Positions 51,025-60,936 are shown, counted from the stretch's first letter. The stretch is DNA of 64,000 nucleotides from Thalassospira sp. TSL5-1 (GCF_001907695.1 NZ_KV880637.1:1178001-1242000), one strand, 5' to 3'. Notes: generated by a model from the letters alone, not told the origin. Translations and numbers: made by a program.

Positions 51025-51933
51025 ATGCCGGGCGGAACAAGCTGGCTTGATCGGGTACATGGCGGTTGGCTGGCCTTGCTGGGTATCACAATCCTGAGCC
51101 CCGATGCCCTGTTGATCCGGTTGATCAAGGCCGATGATATGACAACGGCCTTCTGGCGGTTGCTGATTTTGGGACTTACCCTGATGGTGGCGGCCATGTG
51201 GCGCGGGATGCGGGCACGCCAAACCTTGTGGCAGGCCGTTTGCCCCACGCGCCAGGAAATCCTCGCCGGGTTGTTTTATGGCGGTACCAGTGCCTGTTTC
51301 ATTTTGTCGATCAAAAATACCGATGCGGCCAATACATTGGTGATTATTGCCGCAACGCCGTTGTTAAGTGGTCTGATCGGGGCGTTTCTGTTTCGCCGTC
51401 GTCAGGCCATGCGCACCTGGATTGCCTCGATTGTGGTGTTTGTCGCTTTGGCAACCATTGTCGGCAGCGGTTTTGGCGGGGCCAATATGCTGGGCGATCT
51501 GCTGGCATTGGGCACGGCCATTTGTATGGCGTGCTATTTCAATGTTCTGGGCGTTTGCATCAAGGTTGATACCGTGCGCGCCATGATGGTCGGGGCCTTG
51601 CTGGTGGCTGTTTTTGTCGCACCGGTGGCAAGGCCAACCGCGCTTTATCCGTGGGATCCATTATGGCTTGTCTTGCTGGGATGTCTGGTTTTGCCGCTGT
51701 CTTTTACGTTCATATCAATGGGGGCAAAACGCATTCCGGCAGCCGAGGTGGGGCTGATCATGTTGACCGAGGCGATTTTAGGCTCCGGCCTGGTGTGGTT
51801 GTTTATCGGCGAAGTGCCTTCGCGCACCACCTTGATTGCCGGTGCCGTTGTGATTACGACATTGGCCGTGCATAGCGCCTTGGCACTTTATGGTCGCAAA
51901 CGGCGGCATTCTGCCAGCAAGGCTGTTGGATAG
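51025..51933 (+). CDS. EamA/DMT-family permease
   Basis: 302 aa with about ten helices in two EamA repeats: repeat 1 includes DDMTTAFWRLLILGLTLMVA, and repeat 2 ends PAAEVGLIMLTEAILGSGLV then WLFIGEVPSRTTLIAGAVVI. These drug/metabolite exporters carry amino acids, purines or other metabolites. The ATG at 51025 follows AAGGGG; a GTG one codon upstream is also possible. A small glyoxalase-like gene follows after 28 bp. Confidence 0.9.
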   Translation: MPGGTSWLDRVHGGWLALLGITILSPDALLIRLIKADDMTTAFWRLLILGLTLMVAAMWRGMRARQTLWQAVCPTRQEILAGLFYGGTSACFILSIKNTDAANTLVIIAATPLLSGLIGAFLFRRRQAMRTWIASIVVFVALATIVGSGFGGANMLGDLLALGTAICMACYFNVLGVCIKVDTVRAMMVGALLVAVFVAPVARPTALYPWDPLWLVLLGCLVLPLSFTFISMGAKRIPAAEVGLIMLTEAILGSGLVWLFIGEVPSRTTLIAGAVVITTLAVHSALALYGRKRRHSASKAVG

Positions 51934-51961
51934 GTTATTGAGATTGAGATTGAGGATTAAA

Positions 51962-52588
51962 ATGTTCAAATTGGACCATCTGATGGTTGAAGTGGATGAA
52001 CCGGGAAAAGTGGCGGGAGAGGTGGCTGAAAAGTTTGCTTTGCCCTTTGCCTGGGACCTGATGGAAGGCGAGGATTATGCCAGTGCCGGGGTGAATTTTG
52101 GTGATTTGAATATCGAATTCATCAAATTCACCAAGCGGTTCGGCCTGCGTGATACAAACCATCACGGCTTTAGTGGCATCGCGTTCGAGGCCAACGATAC
52201 GCTTGATCAATGCCGGTCCTGTTTGGCTGATCAGGGTGTCAGCACCAGAATTGGCGAGGATGCCAAAGCCCATACGACCGTTGTTGTCGATGAAGAGAAC
52301 ACTTTTCCAACGCTGTTTTTGGTGAAGTATAAATTCGATACGACGGGCTGGAAAAACCGCCTGAAGGCCGAGTTTGAACAGGCCGGGGGCGGGGCCTTCG
52401 GTATTACCGACTTTGCTGGGCTGGAAATCAATCAGCCGGCCGAAAAGAATTTTCTGCAGGGGTTTAGCATAACGCCATCGACGAAAAATCGCCTGAACTT
52501 CACCGCAAAGGCCGGGGCGGAGGCGGTTGTGCTGGATATGATCCCCAATCTGGAAATCGTCATAACCCCGCAAACAGCACAGTCATAA
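51962..52588 (+). CDS. VOC/glyoxalase-like hypothetical protein
   Basis: 208 aa. The start MFKLDHLMVEVDEPGKVAGE looks like a glyoxalase-like (VOC) N-terminal module: strand with His, then an Asp/Glu-rich helix. It is followed by NFGDLNIEFIKFTKRFGLRD and a C-terminal half with LEINQPAEKNFLQGFSITPS. The metal-ligand set of true glyoxalases is incomplete to my eye. GAGGA lies 5 nt before the ATG. It may be in an operon with the EamA gene. Enzymatic function is unknown. Confidence 0.7.
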   Translation: MFKLDHLMVEVDEPGKVAGEVAEKFALPFAWDLMEGEDYASAGVNFGDLNIEFIKFTKRFGLRDTNHHGFSGIAFEANDTLDQCRSCLADQGVSTRIGEDAKAHTTVVVDEENTFPTLFLVKYKFDTTGWKNRLKAEFEQAGGGAFGITDFAGLEINQPAEKNFLQGFSITPSTKNRLNFTAKAGAEAVVLDMIPNLEIVITPQTAQS

Positions 52589-52603
52589 TGAAATGCGGTT
52601 TGT

Positions 52604-53023
52604 TTACTGGCCGATCAGGTGAAGATGTACCTGCCGATGATGCGGGGTGGTGCGATGTTCAAACAGGTAAATTCCCTGCCATGTGCCTAGCACCGCCCGT
52701 CCGTTGGTAACGGGAATGGAGAGCGACACATTGGTCAGGGCCGCGCGGATATGGGCTGGCATATCATCCGGGCCTTCGCAAGTATGCCGGTAAAGCGACG
52801 GGTCTTCTTTGACCAGTCGTTTGAAAAAGACCTGCAGGTCATATTGCACATCGGGGTCGGCATTTTCCTGAATGGTCAGGCTGGCCGAGGTATGGGCGCA
52901 ATAGACCGTCAGCAGGCCGTTTTCAATGGCGCAGTCCGCAACGAAGCGTTCCACATCGGGGGTAAATTCAATCAGGCCCTGCCCGTGGGTGCGAATATTC
53001 AGCCGGGTTTGAAACTGTTGCAA
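52604..53023 (-). CDS. YjbQ-family (UPF0047) protein
   Basis: 139 aa, the standard length. Family hallmarks are the central VYCAHTSASLTIQENADPDV (conserved His, Glu, Asp), the GPDDMPAHIRAAL segment, and the C-terminal LGTWQGIYLFEHR ... RQVHLHLIGQ. YjbQ proteins have weak thiamin-phosphate-synthase activity in E. coli; the true role is uncertain. The gene converges on the VOC-like gene 16 bp away and lies 19 bp downstream of the dioxygenase gene. Confidence 0.93.
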   Translation of the reverse strand: MQQFQTRLNIRTHGQGLIEFTPDVERFVADCAIENGLLTVYCAHTSASLTIQENADPDVQYDLQVFFKRLVKEDPSLYRHTCEGPDDMPAHIRAALTNVSLSIPVTNGRAVLGTWQGIYLFEHRTTPHHRQVHLHLIGQ

Positions 53024-53042
53024 AAATAACCTTCCTGTTGTT

Positions 53043-53864
53043 TTACGCTGCTTTGTTGGCTTCTTGCTGATCGTAAAAGCGCAGGGCGGTCATGGCAAGG
53101 TTGGCAAATTCAATGCTGTGATGCAGGGTTTTACTGACATAGTTATCGTCTGCCGCCCCCAGGGCCACATAAAACGGCATCAAATGATCATCATGGGGGT
53201 GCGCCATACGGGCATGGGGGGCCTTGGTGCGATAAGCCAGCAGGCTGTCGATATCATGCTGGTTGGTGTGGCTGACCATCCAGTCACAAAATTCTTCGGC
53301 CCACGGGTCAATATGCGGGCCGTCATTGGGGTCCAGGCTGCGCAAATTATGGGTCATTGCGCCACTGCCGATGACCAATACGCCAAGCTCGCGCAGGGAC
53401 CGCAATTTTTGGCCAAGCGCGTAATGATCCGCCGGGCTGCCCCGTTCCAGCATTGAAAGTTGAAAGACCGGAATATCGGCCTGGGGACGGGCCAGGATCA
53501 GCGGCATCCAGGCCCCGTGATCAAGCCCGCGCGCATCATCGGTGGCAAAATCCAGGCGTTCGGCAATGTTGCGGGCCAGTTCCGGGGCCCCGGCCACGTC
53601 ATAATGCAGTTGATAAAGCGCATCAGGAAAACCGTAAAAATCGTGGATTGTTTCCTGACGCGGCGCTGTGGAAACGGTTGGCGTTGCGGCCTGCCAGTGG
53701 GCCGAAACCACCATGATTGCCTTTACCCCGTCAAGATGGGGGCCAAGCTCGCGGTGCAGGAAGTCAAAGGCGGGTGTGCTTTGGCGCGCGACCAGCATGG
53801 GGGAACCATGCGAAATGAAAATCGGCGCCAGCGACGGGGTTTCGGAACTTGCGGGGTGGATCAT
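53043..53864 (-). CDS. DODA-type extradiol ring-cleavage dioxygenase (YgiD-like)
   Basis: 273 aa. LigB-fold protein: metal-ligand His in PIFISHGSPMLV near the N-terminus and in MVVSAHWQAATPT, then DHGAWMPLILARPQADIPVF mid-protein and the C-terminal HARMAHPHDDHLMPFYVALG. E. coli YgiD cleaves 4,5-DOPA and related catechols. The chosen ATG at 53864 (MIHPASSETPSLAP) fits the family; the frame extends to 53972. It may share a transcript with the downstream yjbQ-like gene. Confidence 0.92.
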   Translation of the reverse strand: MIHPASSETPSLAPIFISHGSPMLVARQSTPAFDFLHRELGPHLDGVKAIMVVSAHWQAATPTVSTAPRQETIHDFYGFPDALYQLHYDVAGAPELARNIAERLDFATDDARGLDHGAWMPLILARPQADIPVFQLSMLERGSPADHYALGQKLRSLRELGVLVIGSGAMTHNLRSLDPNDGPHIDPWAEEFCDWMVSHTNQHDIDSLLAYRTKAPHARMAHPHDDHLMPFYVALGAADDNYVSKTLHHSIEFANLAMTALRFYDQQEANKAA

Positions 53865-54026
53865 GGGATTTTCTCGCGCAAAGTGACATCTGTTACGGTC
53901 ATCATTGCGCGCGAATGGGCATTCGACCAGCCCGTGTTTGGCAACAATCTGTTCGCAAACAGGCGATACCACCGGTTTTTTGACCGTTCGGGAAATAGTC
54001 TGGTTAAATGATGACGAGGGAAGATA

Positions 54027-54251
54027 TTACGCGCCGCGATTATGCTTGGCGCGAAATTCTGCCTGCAGCATAAAGGCGGCTTCGACATCGTCCAGGTTTT
54101 CGCGCTTTTCCGGCGTCGGTCCACCGACATAGGACGCGTCAATCTCCAGGGCCTGAATCAGCATTTCCGCAACTTCAGCCTTGCCTTCTTCAACAGCCTG
54201 ACGATGGGCGATAATGATTTTGTCCGACAGTCGCTGTCCATTATGGGACAT
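54027..54251 (-). CDS. Small conserved-looking hypothetical protein
   Basis: 74 aa from the ATG at 54251 with GGGAG 8 nt upstream; the frame extends ten codons further but without a ribosome-binding site. It is a helical, charged, soluble sequence (SDKIIIAHRQAVEEGKAEVA, then EMLIQALEIDASY). Not recognised. The codon use and strong ribosome-binding site make it a likely real gene. No membrane segment. Confidence 0.65.
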   Translation of the reverse strand: MSHNGQRLSDKIIIAHRQAVEEGKAEVAEMLIQALEIDASYVGGPTPEKRENLDDVEAAFMLQAEFRAKHNRGA

Positions 54252-54397
54252 GTAGGTTTCTCCCGATGCGAAAACACCCAAGATAACAACATTATAACCT
54301 GCGCAGAGACAGAGATTATAACGCGACCCTTTATATGGGAACCGATGAATGCAATTTCATCGGAAGAAACCGTTACTTTTTTTGTTTTTTCGCCAAA

Positions 54398-54610
54398 TTA
54401 ACGGCGACGGCCGCCAAACAGGACCATCAAAAAGCCGGCAACGGCAGCAGCGCCGCCGCCAACCAGATACCACATGGTTTGATCAGTATAGTGACCCAGG
54501 AAGGTATTGGATAATTCTTCAACTGGCTTGTCGGTGGCATTCATGCCAAACACCAACAGCAAAACGCCAATTACCAGTAAGGCTGCACCAAGAACGCGGC
54601 TCATTGCCAT
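54398..54610 (-). CDS. DUF3185-like small membrane protein
   Basis: 70 aa with two hydrophobic helices (ALLVIGVLLLVFGMNATDKP and WYLVGGGAAAVAGFLMVLFG), separated by a loop with the DUF3185-like FGMNAtD ... ELSNTFLGHYTDQTMW pattern. It ends in GGRRR, suggesting both termini are cytoplasmic. AGGAG lies 6 nt before the ATG. Function unknown; such proteins are often stress-linked. Confidence 0.85.
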   Translation of the reverse strand: MAMSRVLGAALLVIGVLLLVFGMNATDKPVEELSNTFLGHYTDQTMWYLVGGGAAAVAGFLMVLFGGRRR

Positions 54611-54748
54611 TTAAAACTCCTGTTATAATGCCCGTGTTGTTTTTGAACCTGCGCGCCACATTTGGCAGCGGCGTGTGAACCAAATCATAACGCCGAACAA
54701 AACCGCTTGTTCCTGCATGACCTTATTGTTTGTGACCAGAGAAAAAGG

Positions 54749-55318
54749 TCAGGGCAGGGCCCTGATTATGTCCTGGCTGGTGGAAAGGGTGCAATATTCC
54801 GAAGCCAGAACAGCGGCAAACAGGTCAAACACGGTTTGCGCATCATGGCGGACACCCTTGGCATCCATAACGTCAATCGCGGTTGTGGCATCCTGCGGCA
54901 ATATCACATCAAAACCCAGGCAGTGGGCCACGCGAATGGACGCATCCATCGAATTGTGAATAACGACACCGGTAAAGATCAGCCGGGTAATGCCCTGATC
55001 ACGCAGGTTTTTTTCGAGCTCGGTACCGATGAAGGCACAATTGACGCTTTTGGCAATGAGCGGTTCGCCCGGCAAGGGGGCGACCTCCGGTTTGAGGGCA
55101 TTGCCCGCGCCCGACGTATGATAGGTTGATGCGGGGTTCGGTTCATCATGGCGGATATGGATGACCGGCAGCTTTGCCGCGCGGAACGCGGTCAGCAGAT
55201 TAACGATTTTTTCAACATAACCCGGATTGTTTTTTGACGCCCATTTGGGGTCATCAATCGCCTTTTGCACATCAAGGACAATCAGGGCGGTTTCTTTGCC
55301 AAATTGCGGGAGGGTCAT
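54749..55318 (-). CDS. Isochorismatase-fold (cysteine-hydrolase-like) protein with Ser at the nucleophile position
   Basis: 189 aa. The family's catalytic Asp is in ALIVLDVQKAID and the Lys in LIAKSVNCAFIGT. The segment that should read TGxxTxxCVxxTAR is TGVVIHNSMDASIR, placing Ser where the catalytic Cys normally is. It may thus be a Ser-variant enzyme, a binding protein, or use another residue. Relatives include nicotinamidases and N-carbamoyl hydrolases. Monocistronic. Confidence 0.85.
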   Translation of the reverse strand: MTLPQFGKETALIVLDVQKAIDDPKWASKNNPGYVEKIVNLLTAFRAAKLPVIHIRHDEPNPASTYHTSGAGNALKPEVAPLPGEPLIAKSVNCAFIGTELEKNLRDQGITRLIFTGVVIHNSMDASIRVAHCLGFDVILPQDATTAIDVMDAKGVRHDAQTVFDLFAAVLASEYCTLSTSQDIIRALP

Positions 55319-55421
55319 TTTTTTATTCTCTGTTTGGGGCGAAATAGAAACCGGCCGGGAGGTGATCCCGGCCGGATTGCTGATTAAAGCTGAAAGTTGG
55401 TAAGGCTGGAGGCCCTAGGCC

Positions 55422-58400
55422 TTAAGAACAACCGGTGGTGCTGCCGCAAGAATCGCATTTCAGGCAGGTGCCGTTCCGCACCAGGGTGAAATTGCCGCAT
55501 TCCGGGCAACCATCGCCTTCATAGCCTTTCATGCGGGCTTCGCGGATACGGTCCAGTTTGGCATCCGTTGCCGACATCACCTCTTCACTGGCATTGAGGA
55601 TCGCGGTGTCGCCGCTGCTAGGTGCTGCGGTGGTTGCGATGCTGGCGGTTTCGGCCTTGTGGCTGTGATCATGCGAATGGGCATGATCGGTGCCGGTGGC
55701 CTTCATCACCACACGTTCCTCAACCGGCGCGCCGCCATCCACAACATACAGGTTGCGACGGACAAAGCCGCTGGAGGCTACCTTGCGGATGGTTTCAATG
55801 GCGCGGTCTTCGGCCTTGGCTTCTTCGCCCAGGTCGCCTTCGGCCACACCCTTGCCAACGGCATCGGGCAGAACGTCGGACGGCTGAACATGGGCCAGGT
55901 CGTTCCGGCCAAGGTACGAAATTGCCAGTTCGCGGAACATGTAATCCAGGATGGAGGTTGCCATCTTGATCGCATCGTTGCCCGAAACCATGCCCGAGGG
56001 TTCAAACCGGGTAAAGGTGAAGGCTTCGACATATTCTTCCAGCGGCACGCCATATTGCAGGCCAATGGAAACCGCGATGGCAAAATTGTTCATCAACGAG
56101 CGGAAAGCAGCCCCTTCCTTGTGCATGTCGATGAAGATTTCACCCAGCTTGCCGTCTTCATATTCGCCAGTGCGCAGGTAAACCTTGTGGCCGCCGACGG
56201 TGGCCTTTTGGGTATAGCCCTTGCGACGTGACGGCAGCGAACGCCGGTCCCCGCGAATAACGCGCTCGATGATTTTTTCGACGATTTTTTCCGATGCTTC
56301 GGTGGCCTTGGCCGCCGTCGGCTGATCGGCGTAATCGTCTTCTTCCACCAGGGCGGAATTCAGCGGCTGGCTGAGTTTCGAGCCATCACGATACAGCGCA
56401 TTTGCCTTCAGGCCCAGTTTCCAGGAATGGATATAGGCATCCTTGCAATCCTGGATCGAGGCATTGTTGGGCATGTTGATGGTCTTGGAAATCGCGCCCG
56501 AAATAAACGGCTGGGCAGCGGCCATCATGCGAATGTGGCTGTCAGCCGACAGATAGCGTTTGCCAATGCGGCCACACGGATTGGCACAATCAAAGACCGG
56601 CAGGTCTTCATCGCGCAGATGCGGCGCACCTTCCAGGGTCATCGCGCCACAAACATAGGTGTTTGCCGCTTCGATTTCCTTTTTGCCAAAGCCAAGGGCG
56701 GCCAGCATGTCAAAGCTGATATCGTTGATCGCCTTGGCATCAAGGCCAAGCTGCTTGACGCAATATTCTTCACCAAAGGTGTATTTGTTAAAGACAAATT
56801 TGATGTCGAAGGCGTTTTCAAGCGCACCTTCGATTTTGGCAATCGCATCATCATCAAAGCCCTTGGCGCGCAGCGCGTCGTGGGTGATGGAGGGCGAACC
56901 TTCGAGCGTGCCGTGGCCAACCGCGTATTTTTCAATGTCGCGAATTTGCCGTTCGGTATAGCCCAGCGTTGCCAGGGCAACCGGCACCGTGCGGTTGATG
57001 ATCTTGAAGTAACCGCCACCAGCCAGTTTTTTGAATTTCACCAGTGCGAAATCCGGCTCGATCCCGGTGGTGTCGCAATCCATGACCAGGCCGATGGTGC
57101 CTGTCGGGGCAATAACGGTGGTCTGTGCATTGCGATAGCCATGCTTTTCACCCAGTTCCAGCGCCTTGTCCCATGCGGCACGGGCCGCAACCGGAAGCTC
57201 TGCATAGGGGCTGTCAGCGGCCAGCAGCGGCACCGGATTAACCGACAGGCCTTCATAGCCTTCCTGTTCACCATGTGCGGCACGGCGATGGTTGCGCATC
57301 ACGCGCAGCATTTCCTTGGCATTGTCGGCATAACCCGGGAATGCGCCCAGTTCACCGGCCATTTCGGCGGACGTGGCATAGGAAACACCACACATGATTG
57401 CGGTCAGGGACGCGCAAATCGCCCGGCCTTCATCGCTGTCATAGGAAATGCCCATGCTCATGAGCAGGCCACCAATATTGGCATAGCCCAGGCCAAGGGT
57501 GCGGTAACGATAGGACAGTTCGGCAATGCGGTCTGACGGGAACTGTGCCATCAAAACCGAAACTTCCAGAACCACGGTCCACAAACGAACGGCATGTTCA
57601 TAGGCTGCAATGTCAATGCCGCCATCATCGGACCGGAAGTTCATAAGGTTCATGGAGGCCAGGTTACAGGCGGTATCATCCAGAAACATATATTCCGAAC
57701 ATGGGTTGGACGCATTGATGCGGCCGGAATTCGGGCAGGTATGCCATTCATTGATGGTGGTGTCATACTGGATGCCCGGGTCAGCACAGGCCCAGGCGGC
57801 TTCGCCCACTTTGTCCCACAAATCGCGGGCACGGATGGTTTCCGATACCTTGCCGTCGGTACGACGGATCAGGTTCCAGTTACCGTCATCCAGCACCGCC
57901 TGCAAAAAGTCGTTCGAGACACGGACAGAGTTATTGGAGTTCTGACCCGAAACGGTCAGATACGCTTCCGAATCCCAGTCGGTATCATAGGTTTTGAAGC
58001 TGATGTCGGTGAAGCCTTCGCGGGCAAACTGGATGATCTTGTTGATGTAAGAATCGGGGATCATCACTGCACGCGCGGCCAGAATCGCTTCTTTGAGCTG
58101 CGGGTTGCTGCGCGGGTTCAGGCGCTCTTCGGAATCGGCGGCACCGTCCCAGTTGTTGCAGGCTTTCAGAACCGCACTCAGGTGCTTTTCGGCCAGTTTG
58201 GAACCGGCAACAAGGGCGGCAACCTTTTGTTCTTCAACAACTTTCCAGTCGATATATTTTTCAATATCGGGATGGTCGATATCGACAACCACCATTTTTG
58301 CGGCCCGGCGCGTGGTGCCACCAGACTTGATCGCCCCAGCAGCACGGTCGCCAATCTTAAGGAAGCTCATCAGGCCCGATGAACGGCCACCACCCGAAAG

Positions 58401-59132
58401 GGCTTCGCCTTCGCCGCGCACATTCGAGAAGTTCGACCCGGTACCCGAGCCATATTTGAACAGGCGGGCTTCACGAGTCCAAAGGTCCATGATGCCGCCT
58501 TCATTAACCAGATCGTCGGAAACGGACTGGATGAAGCAGGCATGGGGCTGCGGATGTTCATAGGCACCGGTGGATTTGGTCAGCTTGCCGGTTTTATAAT
58601 CGACATAGGAATGCCCCTGGGCCGGACCATCGATGCCATAGGCCCAATGCAAACCGGTATTGAACCATTGTGGCGAGTTCGGCGCGCCCATCTGATGGGC
58701 TAGCTGGTAGCGCATTTCATCAAAGAAGGCGCGGGCATCGGATTCGGCATCAAAATAGCCGCCTTTCCAGCCCCAATAGGCCCAGGTGCCGGCAAGACGG
58801 TCAAATACCTGGGTTGCGCTCAGTTCGCTGGTATAGCGTTCTTCAGCGGGCATTTTCTCCAGGGCGGGCTTGTCGGCCTCGTGGCGCCACAGCCATTCGG
58901 GAACGTCTTTTTCCTTAACCGGCTTCAAGGCAACCGGAACACCGGCCTTGCGGAAATATTTCTGGGCAAGAACGTCGCTTGCCACCTGTGACCAACCTGA
59001 CGGCACGTCAATGTCGTTCATTTCAAAAACCGTCGATCCGTCCGGGTTTTTGATTTTGCAGGATGACTTGCGAAATTCGATATCAGCATACGGGCTGACA
59101 CCGTCCTGTGTGAACTGCCTGGTAATCCGCAT
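55422..59132 (-). CDS. nrdJ: Vitamin B12-dependent (class II) ribonucleotide reductase
   Basis: 1236 aa. Oxygen-independent RNR using adenosylcobalamin. N-terminal region ([20 protein letters not shown]), 10-stranded barrel segments ([52 protein letters not shown] with the catalytic NxCx[21 protein letters not shown]), the TSCPK-like tail domain, and a C-terminal zinc-ribbon [20 protein letters not shown] with terminal redox Cys. No B12 riboswitch was recognised upstream; two NrdR-box-like palindromes were. It seems to be the only RNR in the window. Confidence 0.97.
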   Translation of the reverse strand: MRITRQFTQDGVSPYADIEFRKSSCKIKNPDGSTVFEMNDIDVPSGWSQVASDVLAQKYFRKAGVPVALKPVKEKDVPEWLWRHEADKPALEKMPAEERYTSELSATQVFDRLAGTWAYWGWKGGYFDAESDARAFFDEMRYQLAHQMGAPNSPQWFNTGLHWAYGIDGPAQGHSYVDYKTGKLTKSTGAYEHPQPHACFIQSVSDDLVNEGGIMDLWTREARLFKYGSGTGSNFSNVRGEGEALSGGGRSSGLMSFLKIGDRAAGAIKSGGTTRRAAKMVVVDIDHPDIEKYIDWKVVEEQKVAALVAGSKLAEKHLSAVLKACNNWDGAADSEERLNPRSNPQLKEAILAARAVMIPDSYINKIIQFAREGFTDISFKTYDTDWDSEAYLTVSGQNSNNSVRVSNDFLQAVLDDGNWNLIRRTDGKVSETIRARDLWDKVGEAAWACADPGIQYDTTINEWHTCPNSGRINASNPCSEYMFLDDTACNLASMNLMNFRSDDGGIDIAAYEHAVRLWTVVLEVSVLMAQFPSDRIAELSYRYRTLGLGYANIGGLLMSMGISYDSDEGRAICASLTAIMCGVSYATSAEMAGELGAFPGYADNAKEMLRVMRNHRRAAHGEQEGYEGLSVNPVPLLAADSPYAELPVAARAAWDKALELGEKHGYRNAQTTVIAPTGTIGLVMDCDTTGIEPDFALVKFKKLAGGGYFKIINRTVPVALATLGYTERQIRDIEKYAVGHGTLEGSPSITHDALRAKGFDDDAIAKIEGALENAFDIKFVFNKYTFGEEYCVKQLGLDAKAINDISFDMLAALGFGKKEIEAANTYVCGAMTLEGAPHLRDEDLPVFDCANPCGRIGKRYLSADSHIRMMAAAQPFISGAISKTINMPNNASIQDCKDAYIHSWKLGLKANALYRDGSKLSQPLNSALVEEDDYADQPTAAKATEASEKIVEKIIERVIRGDRRSLPSRRKGYTQKATVGGHKVYLRTGEYEDGKLGEIFIDMHKEGAAFRSLMNNFAIAVSIGLQYGVPLEEYVEAFTFTRFEPSGMVSGNDAIKMATSILDYMFRELAISYLGRNDLAHVQPSDVLPDAVGKGVAEGDLGEEAKAEDRAIETIRKVASSGFVRRNLYVVDGGAPVEERVVMKATGTDHAHSHDHSHKAETASIATTAAPSSGDTAILNASEEVMSATDAKLDRIREARMKGYEGDGCPECGNFTLVRNGTCLKCDSCGSTTGCS

Positions 59133-59360
59133 GGTTTGCTCCGTTTCCGGTTTTGAGAAAGGCGCTGTGCGCTTTGGGTCTCGTAACCAGATATTGTTTG
59201 CTCAAAACGTCAAGCCACCCCGTCCGACCTTTTTAAAAGGGTCGATTTGGTCTGGCCGGTTTGTTTGGTGGGTTCCCCCTGGGATCATGTCCCGTCGGGA
59301 GCGCATTATAAGGCGATGAAAATCGCCTCGTCCACCAAACTTTGTGGTTGACATGAAATT

Positions 59361-59380
59361 AACCACTACATGTAGCGGTT
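59361..59380. promoter_or_regulatory. NrdR-box-like palindrome 1
   Basis: AACCACTACATGTAGCGGTT, a 20-bp near-perfect palindrome (one mismatch) that fits much of the NrdR box ACACWATATATWGTGT. It lies about 50 bp upstream of the nrdJ -10 candidate. Confidence 0.5.
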
Positions 59381-59436
59381 CCGGTGTTTTTTCGCTGAAA
59401 TGAATTTTTTGCCGATCTGGTTAACAATAATTGAAT

Positions 59437-59469
59437 CCCCGGTAAGGCTTTGCAGCGTCGGGGTTTTTT
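59437..59469 (+). terminator. Orphan terminator-like hairpin
   Basis: CCCCG / CGGGG with a 17-nt loop followed by six T on the plus strand. No annotated plus-strand gene precedes it. It may end a short transcript from the region or be fortuitous. Confidence 0.3.
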
Positions 59470-59510
59470 ACCGGCTCTGTCTGGCGGTCAATCGGGGACT
59501 CGTGCCCGAT

Positions 59511-59526
59511 ACGCTATATATAGTAT
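59511..59526. promoter_or_regulatory. NrdR-box-like palindrome 2
   Basis: ACGCTATATATAGTAT matches the NrdR consensus ACACWATATATWGTGT at about 14 of 16 positions. It lies 148 bp (centre to centre) from palindrome 1. Confidence 0.55.
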
Positions 59527-60002
59527 GTCGCAACCCGCCACAAAATGTGTGATGCCCAACCTAAACTCGTTTGCGATTTGAATCCAGCATTGAGCGTTAA
59601 TAACATTTTCAATCCTGACTAAATCTGACACAATCTGACGTCTAAGTTCATGTAATTTATGTGAAAAACGCTGCTGTTTCGGATTGCTAAAACTACAGTT
59701 TTCCTTTGTTTTCAGCCGCTTTATGCAGGGTGTGGTCTGTGGATAACCCGGGGGACAAAGGGCGCAAACCGCATCTTTACAAAGAGTCGTGCTTTCTCAT
59801 GCGCTTGTGGGGAAATATTATGGCCTGACAAATGCCTTGAACCACTTTGTAGATTCTGCGCCACACGGTGCGGCGTGACGGCTTGAAACATTGACTTTGG
59901 ACAAACATCGGGACATATAGGGTGCGTAATTGTCCTTGGTGCGCGTTCGCGCGCCATCGTCCTGTATGGCAGGGCAACACAATTTGGAGAGAGACCGCAA
60001 AT

Positions 60003-60365
60003 ATGGCCACCGTCGGGACCCGTATCTTTACTTCGCTGTTTGGCAAACGCGTGGGCGAAGACCGTTTTGGTAATGTCTATTATACCGAAAAAAAGGCGAC
60101 GCCGGGCCGCAAAGCCAAGCGTTGGGTGATTTACAAGGGCATTGATGAAGGCTCCAAGGTCCCGGCAGAATGGCACGCCTGGCTGCATTACACACTGGAT
60201 GCGCCGCTGTCTGAAAAGCCGGAAGACCGTTATGAATGGCAAAAAGAACATCAGCCAAACCTGACGGGCACCAAACACGCCTATCGCCCCAAGGGGCACG
60301 ATTACGAAGGTGGTCAGCGCGCCAAGGCGACGGGTGACTACCAGTCCTGGTCGCCGGAAGGCTGA
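60003..60365 (+). CDS. NDUFA12-type NADH:ubiquinone oxidoreductase accessory subunit
   Basis: 120 aa from the ATG at 60003 (GGAGAGAGA upstream). It begins MATVGTRIFTSLFGKRVGED and continues RFGNVYYTEKKATPGRKAKR, WVIYKGIDEGSKVPAEWHAW, LHYTLDAPLSEKPEDRYEWQ, the classical NDUFA12/B17.2 pattern. In alphaproteobacteria this supernumerary complex I subunit is encoded away from the nuo operon, commonly beside mlaD and a DUF2155 gene as here. It binds the peripheral arm of complex I. Confidence 0.95.
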   Translation: MATVGTRIFTSLFGKRVGEDRFGNVYYTEKKATPGRKAKRWVIYKGIDEGSKVPAEWHAWLHYTLDAPLSEKPEDRYEWQKEHQPNLTGTKHAYRPKGHDYEGGQRAKATGDYQSWSPEG

Positions 60366-60435
60366 TGGACCGGATAGGGGCCGAATAATGGCACAGCCGG
60401 ATTTATATGTAACATTGCAAGGATGGGTTTAAGGT

Positions 60436-60936
60436 ATGGGCAACAGGCTGGTCGAAACACTGGCAGGTGGCGCGGTTATTTGCGTTGCGGTCGCTTTCGC
60501 CTTTTTTTCCTATTCGCGTGCCGGGTTAAGTTCGGTTGACGGGGGCTATGAGCTTTCGGCGAGCTTTAACCGTATTGACGGTTTGGCAACCGGCAACGAT
60601 GTGCGGATTTCCGGTGTGAAGGTTGGTTCCGTGATTTCCCAGGACCTGGACCCGAAAACCTATATGGCCGTTGTCCACATGAAGATTAAGCCCGATGTGG
60701 AACTGCCGACCGATAGTGCGGCCAAAATTGCGTCGGATGGTCTTTTGGGCGGCAAGTTTGTCTCGCTCGAACCGGGCGGTGACATTGACATGATCAAGCC
60801 GGGTGGTACCATTGAATATACGCAAGGTTCTGTGAACCTTGAGGAATTGATCGGGCAGGTGATTTATTCCAATAAGTCGCAGGGCGGCAGCGGCAGCAAG
60901 GAATCGGCACCGGATCTTGCGCCTGCAGGAAAATAA
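60436..60936 (+). CDS. mlaD: MlaD-type MCE-domain lipid-transport protein
   Basis: 166 aa. One N-terminal transmembrane helix (TLAGGAVICVAVAFAFFSYS, residues about 8-27) and an MCE domain (GYELSASFNRIDGLATGNDV, VRISGVKVGSVISQDLDP, AAKIASDGLLGGKFVSLEPG). MlaD forms a hexameric ring on MlaFEB and passes phospholipids between inner and outer membrane. The mlaE/mlaF genes are not in this window. 70 bp after the NDUFA12 gene, same strand. Confidence 0.95.
   Translation: MGNRLVETLAGGAVICVAVAFAFFSYSRAGLSSVDGGYELSASFNRIDGLATGNDVRISGVKVGSVISQDLDPKTYMAVVHMKIKPDVELPTDSAAKIASDGLLGGKFVSLEPGGDIDMIKPGGTIEYTQGSVNLEELIGQVIYSNKSQGGSGSKESAPDLAPAGK

Larger units (their letters stand above)
59133..60002. other. 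870-bp divergent intergenic region, nrdJ / NDUFA12 gene
   Basis: No protein gene is convincing. It contains the nrdJ leader with a minus-strand TATAAT (59310-59305) next to a perfect AGGCGAT/ATCGCCT hairpin (59311-59328). It also holds two NrdR-box-like palindromes, an orphan terminator-like hairpin (59437-59469), and, at the right end, a TTGACT (59891-59896) with ATATAG 18 bp on, the likely NDUFA12 promoter. Confidence 0.5.

Noticed and set aside
56427-57536. 369-codon plus-strand open frame
   Set aside because: Antisense to nrdJ; composition is that of a mirrored coding frame.
59133-59340. Cobalamin riboswitch upstream of the B12-dependent reductase
   Set aside because: I could not find the B12-box core or the expected long folded leader; only a small hairpin and palindromes are visible.
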